NCBI GenBank assembly: GCA_023663635.1
Contig: JAMPHD010000018.1
Span: forward strand, 1-49,958
DNA length: 49,958 bases
Source of the DNA: Acetatifactor muris
GTDB taxonomy: Bacteria; Bacillota; Clostridia; Lachnospirales; Lachnospiraceae
Reading direction: 5' to 3'
This document shows positions 1 through 8,329 of this stretch, piece after piece. The notes below the pieces were generated by a model, which saw nothing but the letters and a program-made list of their open reading frames with translations, ran no database searches and was not told the origin of the DNA. Made by a program: the position numbers and the translations under genes. Each line of letters starts with the position of its first letter. The stretch's first letter is position 1.

Positions 1-238
1 TCCAGTCCTTGCATTTCTCTCCGTTCTGCACGTCCCGGATGAACTGCTCGGTCTCTTCACGCATGGTCGCAAAGTCTCCCGTAGGTGTCTCGTCAGGGTC
101 GTAGTTGTAGTAAATTTCGTAGCCTGTCTTTTTTAGGATTTCTCTAACCGAATGATCATCATCTGCACCTAGTTCTTCAAAATTACAGTAGGCCAACTGT
201 GTTGCCCAGATCAATTCTTCTGCCGTATACACGTTCAT
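1..238 (-). CDS. Hypothetical protein, 3' end outside the window
   Basis: The ATG at 238 is preceded by GAGGAGGAGAAA, a strong ribosome site, and the frame stays open to the window edge, so about 79 residues are visible and the C-terminus is missing. The visible part starts MNVYTAEELIWATQLAYCNF and is rich in acidic residues and tyrosine; there is no signal peptide or membrane segment. It follows the lipoprotein gene at 262-1047 on the same strand after only 23 bases and is probably co-transcribed with it. The opening loosely recalls the start of cytoplasmic lipase-like (Mbeg1-type) proteins, but this is a weak impression and no function is assigned. Confidence 0.75.
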   Translation of the reverse strand, partial: MNVYTAEELIWATQLAYCNFEELGADDDHSVREILKKTGYEIYYNYDPDETPTGDFATMREETEQFIRDVQNGEKCKDW

Positions 239-261
239 TTTCTCCTCCTCATACTAATATA

Positions 262-1047
262 CTAATTGCTTGCTTGATTTCTGTTTTGTACTCGTCTCTC
301 CAGATACTCGTCATATGATTTACTCATCTTTCCATCTTCATATGAAAAACTTAACTTGGGATACTTGCTCAATTCGCCGTCAAATTCACCTCTGATATCT
401 GTGCTTATCGAAAAATAGTCTTTACTCTTGCGCATCATTTCCGTGTCCACGAAATAGAGTCGAATTCCCCAAATTTGATTCTCTCCTATTCCTTCTTCAT
501 CTAGCATTTTCAAAAAAGCATCCGAAAAATATTGGTATTCCTTCTCTGCTAAACGCTCCGTTGTTTCAGTATTGTTCAAAAAAACAGCTAAAATTATACT
601 CAAATCTGTTTTTCGCACATATTCTTCCAACGTTAATGTCTGAGGTGAGTCAAATTCCGGACGATTGTAATATTTATCAATATGCACTTTTAAATAACAC
701 TCTCCAAATACTTCCTCAAACTCATCTCGCAGTATCTCATCCACCTCCAACGCCACCACCTCTTCAGGATACTCATCTCCATAAACCCCCTTCCCGTTCT
801 TATAAATACAGGCCAAAAACACTACATCCCGATTATCCTTGGGTGAACAGTCCGCATAAAAGCGTGTCTGGTCCCTGTCCCACGCACTGTGAATGATAAA
901 CTCTTCCCCATACTTTTTCTTCAGCGACTTCTCCGCCACTTTCTTCAGGCTGTCCTCGGTGTAGATGTAATTTCTCAGGTCACACCCGCACAGCAGTATG
1001 CAGCCCAGGAGCAGGAATACGGGGAGCAGGATCTTTAATTTTCGCAT
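262..1047 (-). CDS. Hypothetical lipoprotein
   Basis: 261 residues. The start at 1047 (MRKLKILLPVFLLL) is chosen over an upstream in-frame start at 1110 because AACGGAGGTAACACA lies directly before it and because it opens on a clean lipoprotein signal: basic N-terminus, hydrophobic core and a lipobox ending LLCGC, with the modified cysteine at about residue 22. The mature part is hydrophilic, with many acidic and aromatic residues and no further membrane segment, so an exported, membrane-anchored protein is expected. No family is recognised. It is AT-richer than the core genes of the window. The partial gene at 1-238 follows on the same strand and may be functionally linked. Confidence 0.8.
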   Translation of the reverse strand: MRKLKILLPVFLLLGCILLCGCDLRNYIYTEDSLKKVAEKSLKKKYGEEFIIHSAWDRDQTRFYADCSPKDNRDVVFLACIYKNGKGVYGDEYPEEVVALEVDEILRDEFEEVFGECYLKVHIDKYYNRPEFDSPQTLTLEEYVRKTDLSIILAVFLNNTETTERLAEKEYQYFSDAFLKMLDEEGIGENQIWGIRLYFVDTEMMRKSKDYFSISTDIRGEFDGELSKYPKLSFSYEDGKMSKSYDEYLERRVQNRNQASN

Positions 1048-1322
1048 TGTGTTACCTCCGTTGATATTCATTTGAACGGCAGTTGATCTCGCAAAATACC
1101 GTTCTATCATACCGCAATATTATTATTTTGTAAAGTGGCTTATTCCCAACACGCAAAACATTTGGTTTGTACTACCGTTCCATGTGCTTTTATAATATAA
1201 TGAATAAATTGAAATCTGCGTCCAAATTAGAAATTTTTATAAAAATATATCAGATATGCAGACAATATGAATATAGACCGGTTATGAAATAATGTGTTGC
1301 CCGGATATTATTTGGGTCACCA

Positions 1323-1445
1323 TCACTTATCTCTATAATGTGAACCACATTGAACAATTTTTATCGTATTATCTTCAATACGGTAAACAATACGATTTGC
1401 ATCATCTATGCGCCTGCTCCAATAAGACGCCAAATCACCACTTAA
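1323..1445 (-). pseudogene. YoeB/Txe-type toxin remnant (C-terminal half only)
   Basis: Immediately after the antitoxin gene, in the -1 frame, the DNA encodes a short stretch beginning LSGDLASYWSRRIDDANRIV and ending CGSHYRDK before a TGA at 1323-1325. This matches the C-terminal half of YoeB/Txe mRNA interferases, including the arginine of the RIVYR segment and the terminal His-Tyr pair. The first half, which would carry the start codon and the catalytic glutamate, is absent: the homology begins exactly at the antitoxin stop codon. No start codon or ribosome site precedes it in frame, so it should not be translated on its own. The simplest reading is an internal deletion that removed the toxin's start. 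Confidence 0.75.
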
Positions 1446-1693
1446 TCATCAAAATTCACCTCATGCACCGTACCACCCGTGGATTCCATCTGCGCCACGG
1501 AATTCCTTAGTCTGGTCATATTTTCCTGCGAATAAAACGGATCTGCCGATACCTCGAACGGTATGCGTCTCTCCTGCCCCAATTTTTTTAGATAAATGTT
1601 GATAGCCGTTGATAAGGACATTCCAATATCAGCACAGGCCTGCTCCGCCTTTTTCTTGACATCATCCTCTATACGCATACTGATTTGAGCCAT
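1442..1693 (-). CDS. RelB/DinJ family antitoxin
   Basis: 83 residues. The N-terminal 45 residues (MAQISMRIEDDVKKKAEQAC onward, then MSLSTAINIYLKKL) form a ribbon-helix-helix DNA-binding domain as in DinJ/RelB; the C-terminal part (about 46-83, ending TVHEVNFDD) is the toxin-binding tail. In this family the partner is a RelE-superfamily RNase encoded just downstream, here reduced to the remnant at 1323-1445, so this is now an orphan antitoxin. AGAAAGAGGTGG before the ATG is a good ribosome site. A promoter with a perfect inverted repeat lies upstream, so self-repression may persist. Confidence 0.88.
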   Translation of the reverse strand: MAQISMRIEDDVKKKAEQACADIGMSLSTAINIYLKKLGQERRIPFEVSADPFYSQENMTRLRNSVAQMESTGGTVHEVNFDD

Positions 1694-1722
1694 TATACCA
1701 CCTCTTTCTTTATGATGATTTC

Positions 1723-1751
1723 AGTATACTCCACAGTATAGCATTTGTAAA
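1723..1751 (-). promoter_or_regulatory. Antitoxin promoter with inverted-repeat operator
   Basis: Read on the minus strand, TTTACA (1746-1751) and TATACT (1723-1728) are separated by 17 bases. A perfect inverted repeat TATACT-4-AGTATA (1725-1740) overlaps the -10 element and spacer, which is where a ribbon-helix-helix antitoxin would sit to repress its own gene. The repeat and promoter are seen; the binding is inferred. Confidence 0.6.
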
Positions 1752-1779
1752 GCATTTTACTATCTTTGTTCTCCCGCTC

Positions 1780-1808
1780 TTGCCCTCCGCCGCCCGGCGT
1801 TATATAAT
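1780..1808 (+). promoter_or_regulatory. Promoter for the GNAT gene
   Basis: TTGCCC (1780-1785) and TATAAT (1803-1808) are spaced by 17 bases, about 45 bases before the ATG at 1853. A second TATAAT follows at 1813-1818 without a good -35 box. Confidence 0.5.
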
Positions 1809-1852
1809 GATATATAATAAGGAAGACAGACCCACATACGGAGGAGCACCAA

Positions 1853-2338
1853 ATGGACATTGCCTTTCAAAAGATAACAGACTTTCCCCGCGGGACGCTC
1901 GTCTCTCTCCTGACAGACGCTTACTCTTTTGAGCCGCAATTTGAGCGCGATTGGACGGATCAGTGGCAGGAGTTTGACGATTTCTTCTACGACAATCCCC
2001 ATATCGCTGAATCCTGCGGTTTTATGACCGTCCTGGAGGGAACTCCCATCGGCTTTGTCACCTGGAATCCGACTAAACTGCCGGAATCGGCAGAGATCGG
2101 GCACAATTGCATTTTGACCAAATACAAGGGAAACGGCTATGGAAAGCGCCAGATGCGGGAGGCCGTCCGGCGCATCCTTGCGATAAACCCTCACAGGATC
2201 ATCGTTTGGACCAATGAGATCTGCGTTCCCGCGCAGCGCACCTATGAGGGCGCGGGCTTTCGGTTTGTCGGGACGAGCGAGGAGACCTTCTCCACCTACG
2301 CGGGCCGGCGGATCCATTACGAGATCGTGACATGCTGA
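1853..2338 (+). CDS. GNAT family N-acetyltransferase
   Basis: 161 residues, start supported by GGAGGAGCACCAA before the ATG. The acetyl-CoA binding region is visible at about residues 85-100 (ILTKYKGNGYGKRQM, the Q/R-x-x-G-x-G/A loop), followed by a helix and the segment VPAQRTYEGAGFRFVG that closes the fold in this superfamily. The substrate cannot be told from sequence; an amine or amino acid acceptor is typical. The gene stands alone on the plus strand between minus-strand genes and ends at a shared terminator, so it is a monocistronic unit. Confidence 0.85.
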   Translation: MDIAFQKITDFPRGTLVSLLTDAYSFEPQFERDWTDQWQEFDDFFYDNPHIAESCGFMTVLEGTPIGFVTWNPTKLPESAEIGHNCILTKYKGNGYGKRQMREAVRRILAINPHRIIVWTNEICVPAQRTYEGAGFRFVGTSEETFSTYAGRRIHYEIVTC

Positions 2339-2381
2339 TTTGCACGGTGTTTCTTTCCCGGCCAAAAGCAGCACACACAAA

Positions 2382-2416
2382 ACACCGCCCCAAGTTGCGC
2401 GCAGCCGGGGCGGTGT
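2382..2416. terminator. Bidirectional terminator between GNAT gene and glgD
   Basis: A 10-bp perfect stem (2382-2391 with 2407-2416, ACACCGCCCC arm) and a 15-base loop. It is followed by CTTT on the plus strand and TTTTG on the minus strand, between the convergent genes ending at 2338 and 2441. Confidence 0.7.
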
Positions 2417-2440
2417 CTTTACTCTCACTTCAGTCCGTCT

Positions 2441-3583
2441 TTATACTTTCTTGTTTTTCTCCACATATACGGGGAAGGTGTCCGTTCCCTTCAGCTCCTT
2501 GTCGGCGGAGATGAGCACCTGTTTGTCGGTGATCACATATTCCACGCTGGCGCCGTCCTCAATCACGGTATCCTGCATCAGCACGCAGTTTTTCACCTTC
2601 GCGCCCTTGCCGATCTTCACGCCGCGGAAGAGTACGCTGTTCTCCACTTCTCCCTCGATCACGCAGCCGTCTGCCGCCATGACATGTTTTACCTTGGAGC
2701 AGTTCATGTAGCGGGTCGGGTTGTCGTCGCGGATCTTGGTGTAAACGGGGCTGGGTCCGAAGAGCGCGTCCAGATTCTTCTCATCCAGAAGTTTCATATT
2801 TTCCTCAAAGTAGCTCCTGGTGCCCATGATGCGGGCCACATAACCTTCAAAGCAATACCCGCGCACATCCAATTTGTCCAACTGATGCGCCAGAATGTCT
2901 CTCTCATAGAAGATACCTCTCTTGAGATACGCGTCAGCGATCTGGGCGATCAGCATCTCGCGCTGTGTCACATAGATGTTCATGGACAGATTCTGTATGC
3001 CCTTGTCCTGAGAGTTCACGCAGATCTCGGAGACCCTATTGTCCTTCAGTCTCAGGGTGTAGTAGAGATTTCTCGTGTCGGGCTCCAGCTCCAACAGATC
3101 CTTGGGGAGTCCCTCCTGCGTGTAGGCCATGGTCATGTCCGCGCCGCTCTCGATATGTTTGTGGAGCAGATCCTTAAAGTCAAAGTTCACCACCAGATTG
3201 GCGTCACACATCACCACATATTTCTCTTTCTGTTTCCTCAGGAAGGGGAGCATGCTGTAGAGAGCCTCCACACGTCCGCTGTAAACCTTCGTCTCCCTGT
3301 TGGAAAAAGGAGGCACCAGATTCAGGCCGCCATTTTTTCTTGCCAGATCCCACTCACGCCCGCTGCCCAGATGATCCATCAGAGAGTGATAATTCTCCTT
3401 GACCACCAGAGAGATATTGTCAATTCCCGCGTTGACCATACTGGAGAGCAGGAAGTCCACGATCCTGTAACGTCCGGCAAAGGGGATGGATGCCATCAGA
3501 CGCTCACTGGCCAGTTCCGGGACCATCGAGTCATAGCTGTTGGGAAATATAATTCCAAGTGTATCCGCATTCATGTTTAACAT
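2441..3583 (-). CDS. glgD: Glucose-1-phosphate adenylyltransferase, GlgD subunit
   Basis: 380 residues with an ADP-glucose pyrophosphorylase-like N-terminal domain and a C-terminal left-handed beta-helix (about 280-380, with hexapeptide-type repeats such as [18 protein letters not shown]). In Firmicutes GlgD partners GlgC and is regarded as the regulatory, poorly catalytic subunit; consistent with this, the glycine-rich GGxGxRL nucleotide loop is missing and replaced by [20 protein letters not shown]. The gene overlaps the end of glgC by seven bases (start at 3583, glgC stop at 3577-3579), so translation is coupled. A GGAGG motif ten bases before the ATG at 3583 favours this start over the ATG nine bases later. 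Role: making ADP-glucose for glycogen synthesis. Confidence 0.95.
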   Translation of the reverse strand: MLNMNADTLGIIFPNSYDSMVPELASERLMASIPFAGRYRIVDFLLSSMVNAGIDNISLVVKENYHSLMDHLGSGREWDLARKNGGLNLVPPFSNRETKVYSGRVEALYSMLPFLRKQKEKYVVMCDANLVVNFDFKDLLHKHIESGADMTMAYTQEGLPKDLLELEPDTRNLYYTLRLKDNRVSEICVNSQDKGIQNLSMNIYVTQREMLIAQIADAYLKRGIFYERDILAHQLDKLDVRGYCFEGYVARIMGTRSYFEENMKLLDEKNLDALFGPSPVYTKIRDDNPTRYMNCSKVKHVMAADGCVIEGEVENSVLFRGVKIGKGAKVKNCVLMQDTVIEDGASVEYVITDKQVLISADKELKGTDTFPVYVEKNKKV

Positions 3584-4785
3584 ATTTCTTCGCCCTCCTT
3601 CACCGTTGCTCCTACCATGGCCTTCGGTCCGATCTTGGCATTGCTACCCACGGTCACGCCGGGTCCAATGGTCGCCACGCCCTTCTCCTCATCGGTGGGA
3701 GCCGCGCCCACGACCGCATTAGCGCCAATGGTCACGTTTTCAGCCACGATACAATGTTTCACAACCGCGCCGGAGTGAATGGTGGTTCCGCCCATGACAA
3801 CGGCGTCCTCCACCACAGCGCCCTCCTCTACCTTTACGCCGGCAAAGAGGATGGAATGTTTCACCTTGCCCTCGATCCTGCAGCCGTCCGTGATCATGGA
3901 GTCCACCACCTCGGCATTCTCGCCGATGCGGTGACCGGTCATGCCGCTGTTGCGGCTGTAGATCTTCCAGTCCTCGTCAAAGAGGTTGATGCCGCTGTGC
4001 TCGGGGTCAAGCACTTCCATATTGGCTTCCCAGAGGGAGGAGATGGTTCCCACATCCTTCCAGTAACCGTTAAAATGATAGGCATACATATTTTTGCCGT
4101 CTCTGAGCAGACTCGGGATGATGTCATTGCCAAAATCGTTGGAGGATTCCGGATTGGCCTCATCGTCCTCCAGATACTTCTTCAGCACGTCCCAATTAAA
4201 GATATAGATACCCATGGATGCCAGATTGGACTTGGGCTCCTTGGGTTTCTCCTGGAACTCCGTGATCTTGTCATTCTCGTCCGCCACCATCAGGCCGAAG
4301 CGGGAAGCCTCGTCCCAAGGAACCTCCATGACCGCCACAGAGAAATCCGCTCCCTTCTCCTTGTGGAACTTGAGGAAATCGCTGTAATCCTGCTTACAGA
4401 TCTGGTCTCCGGAGAGGATGATCACATACTGCGGCTGATATCTCTCGATAAAGGAAATGTTCTGGTAAATGGCGTTCGCCGTACCCTTGTACCAGTCGGA
4501 GCCTTTGGCCGACTGATAGGGAGGCAGCACATGTACGCCGCCGTGCAGTCTGTCCAGATCCCAGGGCTGTCCGTTGCCGATGTACTCATTCAGCACCAAG
4601 GGCTGATACTGGGTCAGCACGCCCACCGTATCGATACCGGAGTTCACGCAGTTGGACAACGGGAAATCAATGATCCGGTACTTCCCGCCAAAAGGAACCG
4701 CGGGTTTCGCCAGTTTCTGGGTCAGAGCATAGAGTCTGGAACCCTGTCCGCCGGCAAGAAGCATTGCTATCATTTCTTTTGCCAT
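3577..4785 (-). CDS. glgC: Glucose-1-phosphate adenylyltransferase, catalytic subunit GlgC
   Basis: 402 residues, the usual length. It makes ADP-glucose from glucose-1-phosphate and ATP, the committed step of bacterial glycogen synthesis, in the cytosol. Visible motifs are the nucleotide loop [13 protein letters not shown] (about 11-23), [15 protein letters not shown] (26-40), the substrate region [12 protein letters not shown] near residue 125 and EFQEKPK near 190, then a beta-helix C-terminal domain from about 290. The [10 protein letters not shown] segment differs from the commoner SGDHIYKxDY but keeps the aspartates. glgD follows with a seven-base overlap, which predicts a heteromeric enzyme. 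AAGGGGGCAAT precedes the ATG. Confidence 0.96.
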   Translation of the reverse strand: MAKEMIAMLLAGGQGSRLYALTQKLAKPAVPFGGKYRIIDFPLSNCVNSGIDTVGVLTQYQPLVLNEYIGNGQPWDLDRLHGGVHVLPPYQSAKGSDWYKGTANAIYQNISFIERYQPQYVIILSGDQICKQDYSDFLKFHKEKGADFSVAVMEVPWDEASRFGLMVADENDKITEFQEKPKEPKSNLASMGIYIFNWDVLKKYLEDDEANPESSNDFGNDIIPSLLRDGKNMYAYHFNGYWKDVGTISSLWEANMEVLDPEHSGINLFDEDWKIYSRNSGMTGHRIGENAEVVDSMITDGCRIEGKVKHSILFAGVKVEEGAVVEDAVVMGGTTIHSGAVVKHCIVAENVTIGANAVVGAAPTDEEKGVATIGPGVTVGSNAKIGPKAMVGATVKEGEEIC

Positions 4786-4819
4786 ATTTATTGCCCCCTT
4801 ATTTTATTTCTTTATTCAA

Positions 4820-4825
4820 ATTATA
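4820..4825 (-). promoter_or_regulatory. Probable -10 element for glgCD
   Basis: A perfect TATAAT on the minus strand, 35 bases before the glgC ATG, in an AT-rich gap after htpG. No convincing -35 hexamer at 16-18 bases (GTGGAA is the best), so an activator or weak promoter is possible. Confidence 0.45.
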
Positions 4826-4912
4826 CTACATTTTTTGGAAATTTCCACCTTTTTTGTGCATTTTTATTGACAAATACCAAAACAGGAAGAACCACAGGGG
4901 GTCACGTCCCGG

Positions 4913-7015
4913 TCATTTTGCCAAAAGCATCATGATATCATTGGTCCTTGCCACAAATTGGGTCATGGATTCGGAGTCCAGGGGCGCGTGCTGCAGCTTG
5001 GCCAGATCATAGAGCTGCTCGCAGATCATCGCCGTATTTTCGCCGTCCTCATGGGCAATGACATACTGCACCAGAGGGTGATTGGCGTTGAGGACAAGCG
5101 TCTCTCCCTCGCCGCCGAAGGGATCCGCTCCCATGCCGTGCACGGAGTACATCTTCATCATATCCTGCATGCGCCTCGTCTCCTCCGACAAGGTGAGCAC
5201 GGAGGAGATCTTCTTATTCTTGAGTTTCTCCACCTTCACGGTGATCTTGTCGTTCTTTAGGGCCTTCTTCATGATCTTGCCCACGGTCTGCGCCTGTTCC
5301 TCCAACTCCTCCTTCACTTTCTTGGAGGTCTTGGCCTTCAACGCGTCCGTCACGTCAGAGTCGATGCGCAGGAAACGGACGCCCTCGTTCTTGCCCTCCA
5401 ACTGCGTGATGAAAGGCTGATCGATATTGTGGGTGAGGATCACCGCGTCCATCTTGGCAGCCTTAAACATATTGATATACTGGCTCTGCTGCTGCTCATC
5501 GGTGACGTAGTAGACGATCTTCTCGGGTTTCTCTTCCGCCTCTTCCTCTCCTTCGGTCTCCGGCTCCTCCGTCACGATCTCGGCCTCCACCTTCTCACCG
5601 TTTTCATCCACGGCATTTTCCGCGCTCTCCTCCACGTCCAGAGGCTTGGTCTCCAAGCATTCGGGCAGCGTCAGATATTTGCCCTCCAGATTCTTGAAGA
5701 GGATATAGTCGTTCATCTTCTCGCAGAATTTATCATCCTTCAGACAGCCGAACTTGATGAAAGGACTGATGTCATCCCAATATTTATCGTACTCCTCTTT
5801 CTCGGTCTTGCACATACCGGAAAGTTTGTCCGCCACCCGCTTGGTGATGTACTCCGCAATCTTTTTGACGAAACCGTCATTCTGCAGAGCGCTGCGGGAT
5901 ACGTTCAGGGGCAGGTCGGGACAGTCGATCACACCCTTTAAGAGCATCAGAAACTCCGGGATGACCTCCTTGATATTGTCCGCGATAAACACCTGATTAT
6001 TATATAATTTTATGGTGCCCTCGATGGATTCATACTCCATATTGATCTTGGGGAAGTATAAAATCCCTTTGAGGTTAAAAGGATAGTCCATGTTCAGGTG
6101 GATCCAGAACAGCGGCTCCTTGTAATCCTGAAATACCTTGCGATAAAATTCCAGATATTCCTCTTTGGTGCAGTCGTTGGGATGTTTGGTCCAAAGGGGC
6201 GTCACCTCGTTCAAGAGCTCGGGGCGCTTGCGGATCTTGTACTTCTTCTCCTCGGGCTCGGCGGGCTCTTCCTCCGCGGCCTCTTCCGCCTTGTCGTCCT
6301 CCTTCTTCTCGGGGACGATCTCCTCTATGACCACATCGTCCTCCCGTTTCTCGGACTCCTTCACGATCTGCGTCTCCTTCGTGTCCGCCTTGGAGAGATA
6401 GATCTCCGTGGGCATGAAAGAGCAGTATTTTTTGATCACTTCCCTCGCCCTGTACTCATTGCAGAACTCCAGGCAGTCCTCATTCAAAAACAGGGTGATG
6501 GTGGTGCCCACCTCGGCTCTGTCCCCGTCCTCCATGGAAAATTCCGTGCCTCCGTCGCATTCCCAATGAACCGCCACGGCTCCCGGCTGATAGGAGAGCG
6601 TGTCGATATGCACCTCATCCGCCACCATGAACGCGGAGTAAAAGCCCAGACCGAAATGTCCGATGATCTGGTCCGCGTTGCTCTTGTCCTTATATTTCTC
6701 GATGAAATCCGCCGCGCCGGAAAAGGCGATCTGATTGATGTACTCCTCCACCTCATCCGCCGTCATGCCCAGACCGTTGTCCTTAAATGTCAAGGTCTTG
6801 TGCTCGGGATCCGCGATCACCTCCACGGTGCCCTTGTACCCGTCGGGCAGACTGTACTCCCCCATCATGTCCAATTTCTTCAGCTTGGTTATGGCGTCAC
6901 ATCCGTTGGAAATCAATTCCCTATAAAAGATATCATGGTCCGAATACAACCATTTCTTGATGATTGGAAAAATGTTCTCACTGTTGATCGATAGACTTCC
7001 GCTCTTTGCTGCCAT
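4913..7015 (-). CDS. htpG: Molecular chaperone HtpG (Hsp90)
   Basis: 700 residues, longer than the roughly 620-630 usual for bacterial HtpG. The N-terminal GHKL ATPase domain shows ELISNGCDAITKL (about 33-45), the DNGLGM motif (79-84) and GHFGLGFYSAF (119-129). The middle domain contains the NVSRSALQ segment near 371-378. Two acidic low-complexity insertions are seen at about 213-257 and 460-498; the first sits where eukaryotic Hsp90 has its charged linker. The C-terminal dimerisation part ends near MMLLAK without a MEEVD tail. ATP-driven folding and stress protection in the cytosol is the family role. The gene has its own promoter next to a CIRCE operator, so HrcA control is expected. Confidence 0.95.
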   Translation of the reverse strand: MAAKSGSLSINSENIFPIIKKWLYSDHDIFYRELISNGCDAITKLKKLDMMGEYSLPDGYKGTVEVIADPEHKTLTFKDNGLGMTADEVEEYINQIAFSGAADFIEKYKDKSNADQIIGHFGLGFYSAFMVADEVHIDTLSYQPGAVAVHWECDGGTEFSMEDGDRAEVGTTITLFLNEDCLEFCNEYRAREVIKKYCSFMPTEIYLSKADTKETQIVKESEKREDDVVIEEIVPEKKEDDKAEEAAEEEPAEPEEKKYKIRKRPELLNEVTPLWTKHPNDCTKEEYLEFYRKVFQDYKEPLFWIHLNMDYPFNLKGILYFPKINMEYESIEGTIKLYNNQVFIADNIKEVIPEFLMLLKGVIDCPDLPLNVSRSALQNDGFVKKIAEYITKRVADKLSGMCKTEKEEYDKYWDDISPFIKFGCLKDDKFCEKMNDYILFKNLEGKYLTLPECLETKPLDVEESAENAVDENGEKVEAEIVTEEPETEGEEEAEEKPEKIVYYVTDEQQQSQYINMFKAAKMDAVILTHNIDQPFITQLEGKNEGVRFLRIDSDVTDALKAKTSKKVKEELEEQAQTVGKIMKKALKNDKITVKVEKLKNKKISSVLTLSEETRRMQDMMKMYSVHGMGADPFGGEGETLVLNANHPLVQYVIAHEDGENTAMICEQLYDLAKLQHAPLDSESMTQFVARTNDIMMLLAK

Positions 7016-7132
7016 TTAAATCACATTCCTTTCCGTTTTCTGATTCTTTTCCTGATTCTTTTTCCGATTCGTTTGCCGGCCTCCGGATTCCGTGTCCCGA
7101 TGCCGGCAAACGATTGCCAACCGTTAAAGACA

Positions 7133-7161
7133 AGTTTAAAACAGCGGAAAATAAAAGTCAA
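7133..7161 (-). promoter_or_regulatory. htpG promoter
   Basis: On the minus strand TTGACT (7156-7161) and TAAACT (7133-7138) are spaced by exactly 17 bases, about 120 bases upstream of the htpG start. The CIRCE element lies just upstream of the -35 box. Confidence 0.7.
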
Positions 7162-7168
7162 CCCAAAA

Positions 7169-7195
7169 TTAGCACTCGCTTTGCGCGAGTGCTAA
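7169..7195. promoter_or_regulatory. CIRCE element (HrcA operator)
   Basis: Perfect consensus TTAGCACTC - nine bases - GAGTGCTAA. CIRCE is the binding site of the heat-shock repressor HrcA. It lies seven bases upstream of the htpG -35 box, so htpG is probably in the HrcA regulon here. Confidence 0.95.
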
Positions 7196-7267
7196 CAGTT
7201 TGTGAAAAAGCCTTGTATTCAGCGGGTTTTTCGAATTCTAAAATTTTTCTAAAACGGTATTCGGGTC

Positions 7268-8329
7268 CTATCCCTCATCCCCGAAATACTTGTCATAGAT
7301 GACAAAAAAGTTATCCGTCCGCACTTCCTCATCATGGATCAGCTCGATCTCCTCCCACAAAGACCGGTTCAGATTCTTGGCCAATGTCTCCACAAACGCG
7401 TCATACTCCTGCCCGAACGCCTCCCTGCATCGCTGCTCCACGATCTTTAACTTATTGGCGTCCGTCTCCTGCCTGTCAAAGGTGTTGATACACTTGATGA
7501 TATGATATCCGCTGTCGCTCTCCACCACGGGACTGATCTCATCCGTCTCCAACAGAAAAGCCGCCGCCTCGAAATGTTCCTCCATCTCTCCCTTCCCGAA
7601 GGAATAGGTGATATTGGTGTCCTCACTGTAGCGGGAGGCGAGCTCCGTGAAATCGTATTCTCCCGACGCCGCCATCTCCCGGATCTCACAGGCCTTCTCA
7701 TAGGTGGCCTGTCTCGCGCCCTCCGAGTAATCCACCCGCTTGCCCGCGCCGTCCATGGTATAGGTGCGGAGCAATATATGCTGCACGCTGATCGTGCGGG
7801 CCTCGTCATCGCTGATCTCGGGATTGATACCCTCGATCAGAAACTCATAGACCTTCTCCGCCAGAGCATACTCCGTGTAGAGTCCCGTGATCGTCTCCGG
7901 GGACACCCCCATCTTCTCGATCTCCGTCTCGTTCAGAGAGTCCCAATACTCCTCCGCCGCCCGGTCCACTTGCCGAATCTCGCTCTCGTCCAATTCCACG
8001 CCCTTGTCCAGAGCCAACAGATACATGGTCTTCACCTGCGCGATCCGGGCCAGTACCGTCTCCTTCACGTTCTCCTCCAGAGTCACTCCGTCCAGTTCCG
8101 TGTTCCAGATCTCCTCCCCGTAGACGCTCTCATATTGATTCTGAATGGTGGTCAGATAGACCATGATCTCGTCCACACGGCAGGATTCATCCTCAATGCG
8201 GAATACCTCATCTTTGCCAAAGCCCGTGGTGAACACCACCCGCGTGCCGTCCCGGCGACCGCAGCCAACGGCCGCCGGGAGCGTCAACAGCAACAGCACA
8301 ATGCCGATCCATAATCTTGTCTTCCTCAT
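7268..8329 (-). CDS. Parvulin-type peptidyl-prolyl isomerase lipoprotein (PrsA/SurA-like)
   Basis: 353 residues. A lipoprotein signal (hydrophobic run 6-20, lipobox AAVGC with Cys23) places it on the outer face of the membrane. The N-terminal SurA/PrsA-like helical region (about 45-170) is followed by a parvulin domain (about 180-282) with SVQHILL, FTELASRYSED, FGKGEMEEHFEAAAF and VVESDSGYHIIK, the standard landmarks of this fold. The family catalyses prolyl isomerisation and helps exported proteins fold. Its start overlaps the stop of the upstream membrane protein gene as ATGA (8326-8329), so the two are translationally coupled and likely work on the cell surface together. Confidence 0.88.
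   Translation of the reverse strand: MRKTRLWIGIVLLLLTLPAAVGCGRRDGTRVVFTTGFGKDEVFRIEDESCRVDEIMVYLTTIQNQYESVYGEEIWNTELDGVTLEENVKETVLARIAQVKTMYLLALDKGVELDESEIRQVDRAAEEYWDSLNETEIEKMGVSPETITGLYTEYALAEKVYEFLIEGINPEISDDEARTISVQHILLRTYTMDGAGKRVDYSEGARQATYEKACEIREMAASGEYDFTELASRYSEDTNITYSFGKGEMEEHFEAAAFLLETDEISPVVESDSGYHIIKCINTFDRQETDANKLKIVEQRCREAFGQEYDAFVETLAKNLNRSLWEEIELIHDEEVRTDNFFVIYDKYFGDEG

Noticed and set aside
7240..7267. Possible terminator after the parvulin gene (AAAAACC ... GGCTTTTT, minus strand, around 7208-7236)
   Set aside because: Only a short imperfect stem; not strong enough to list.
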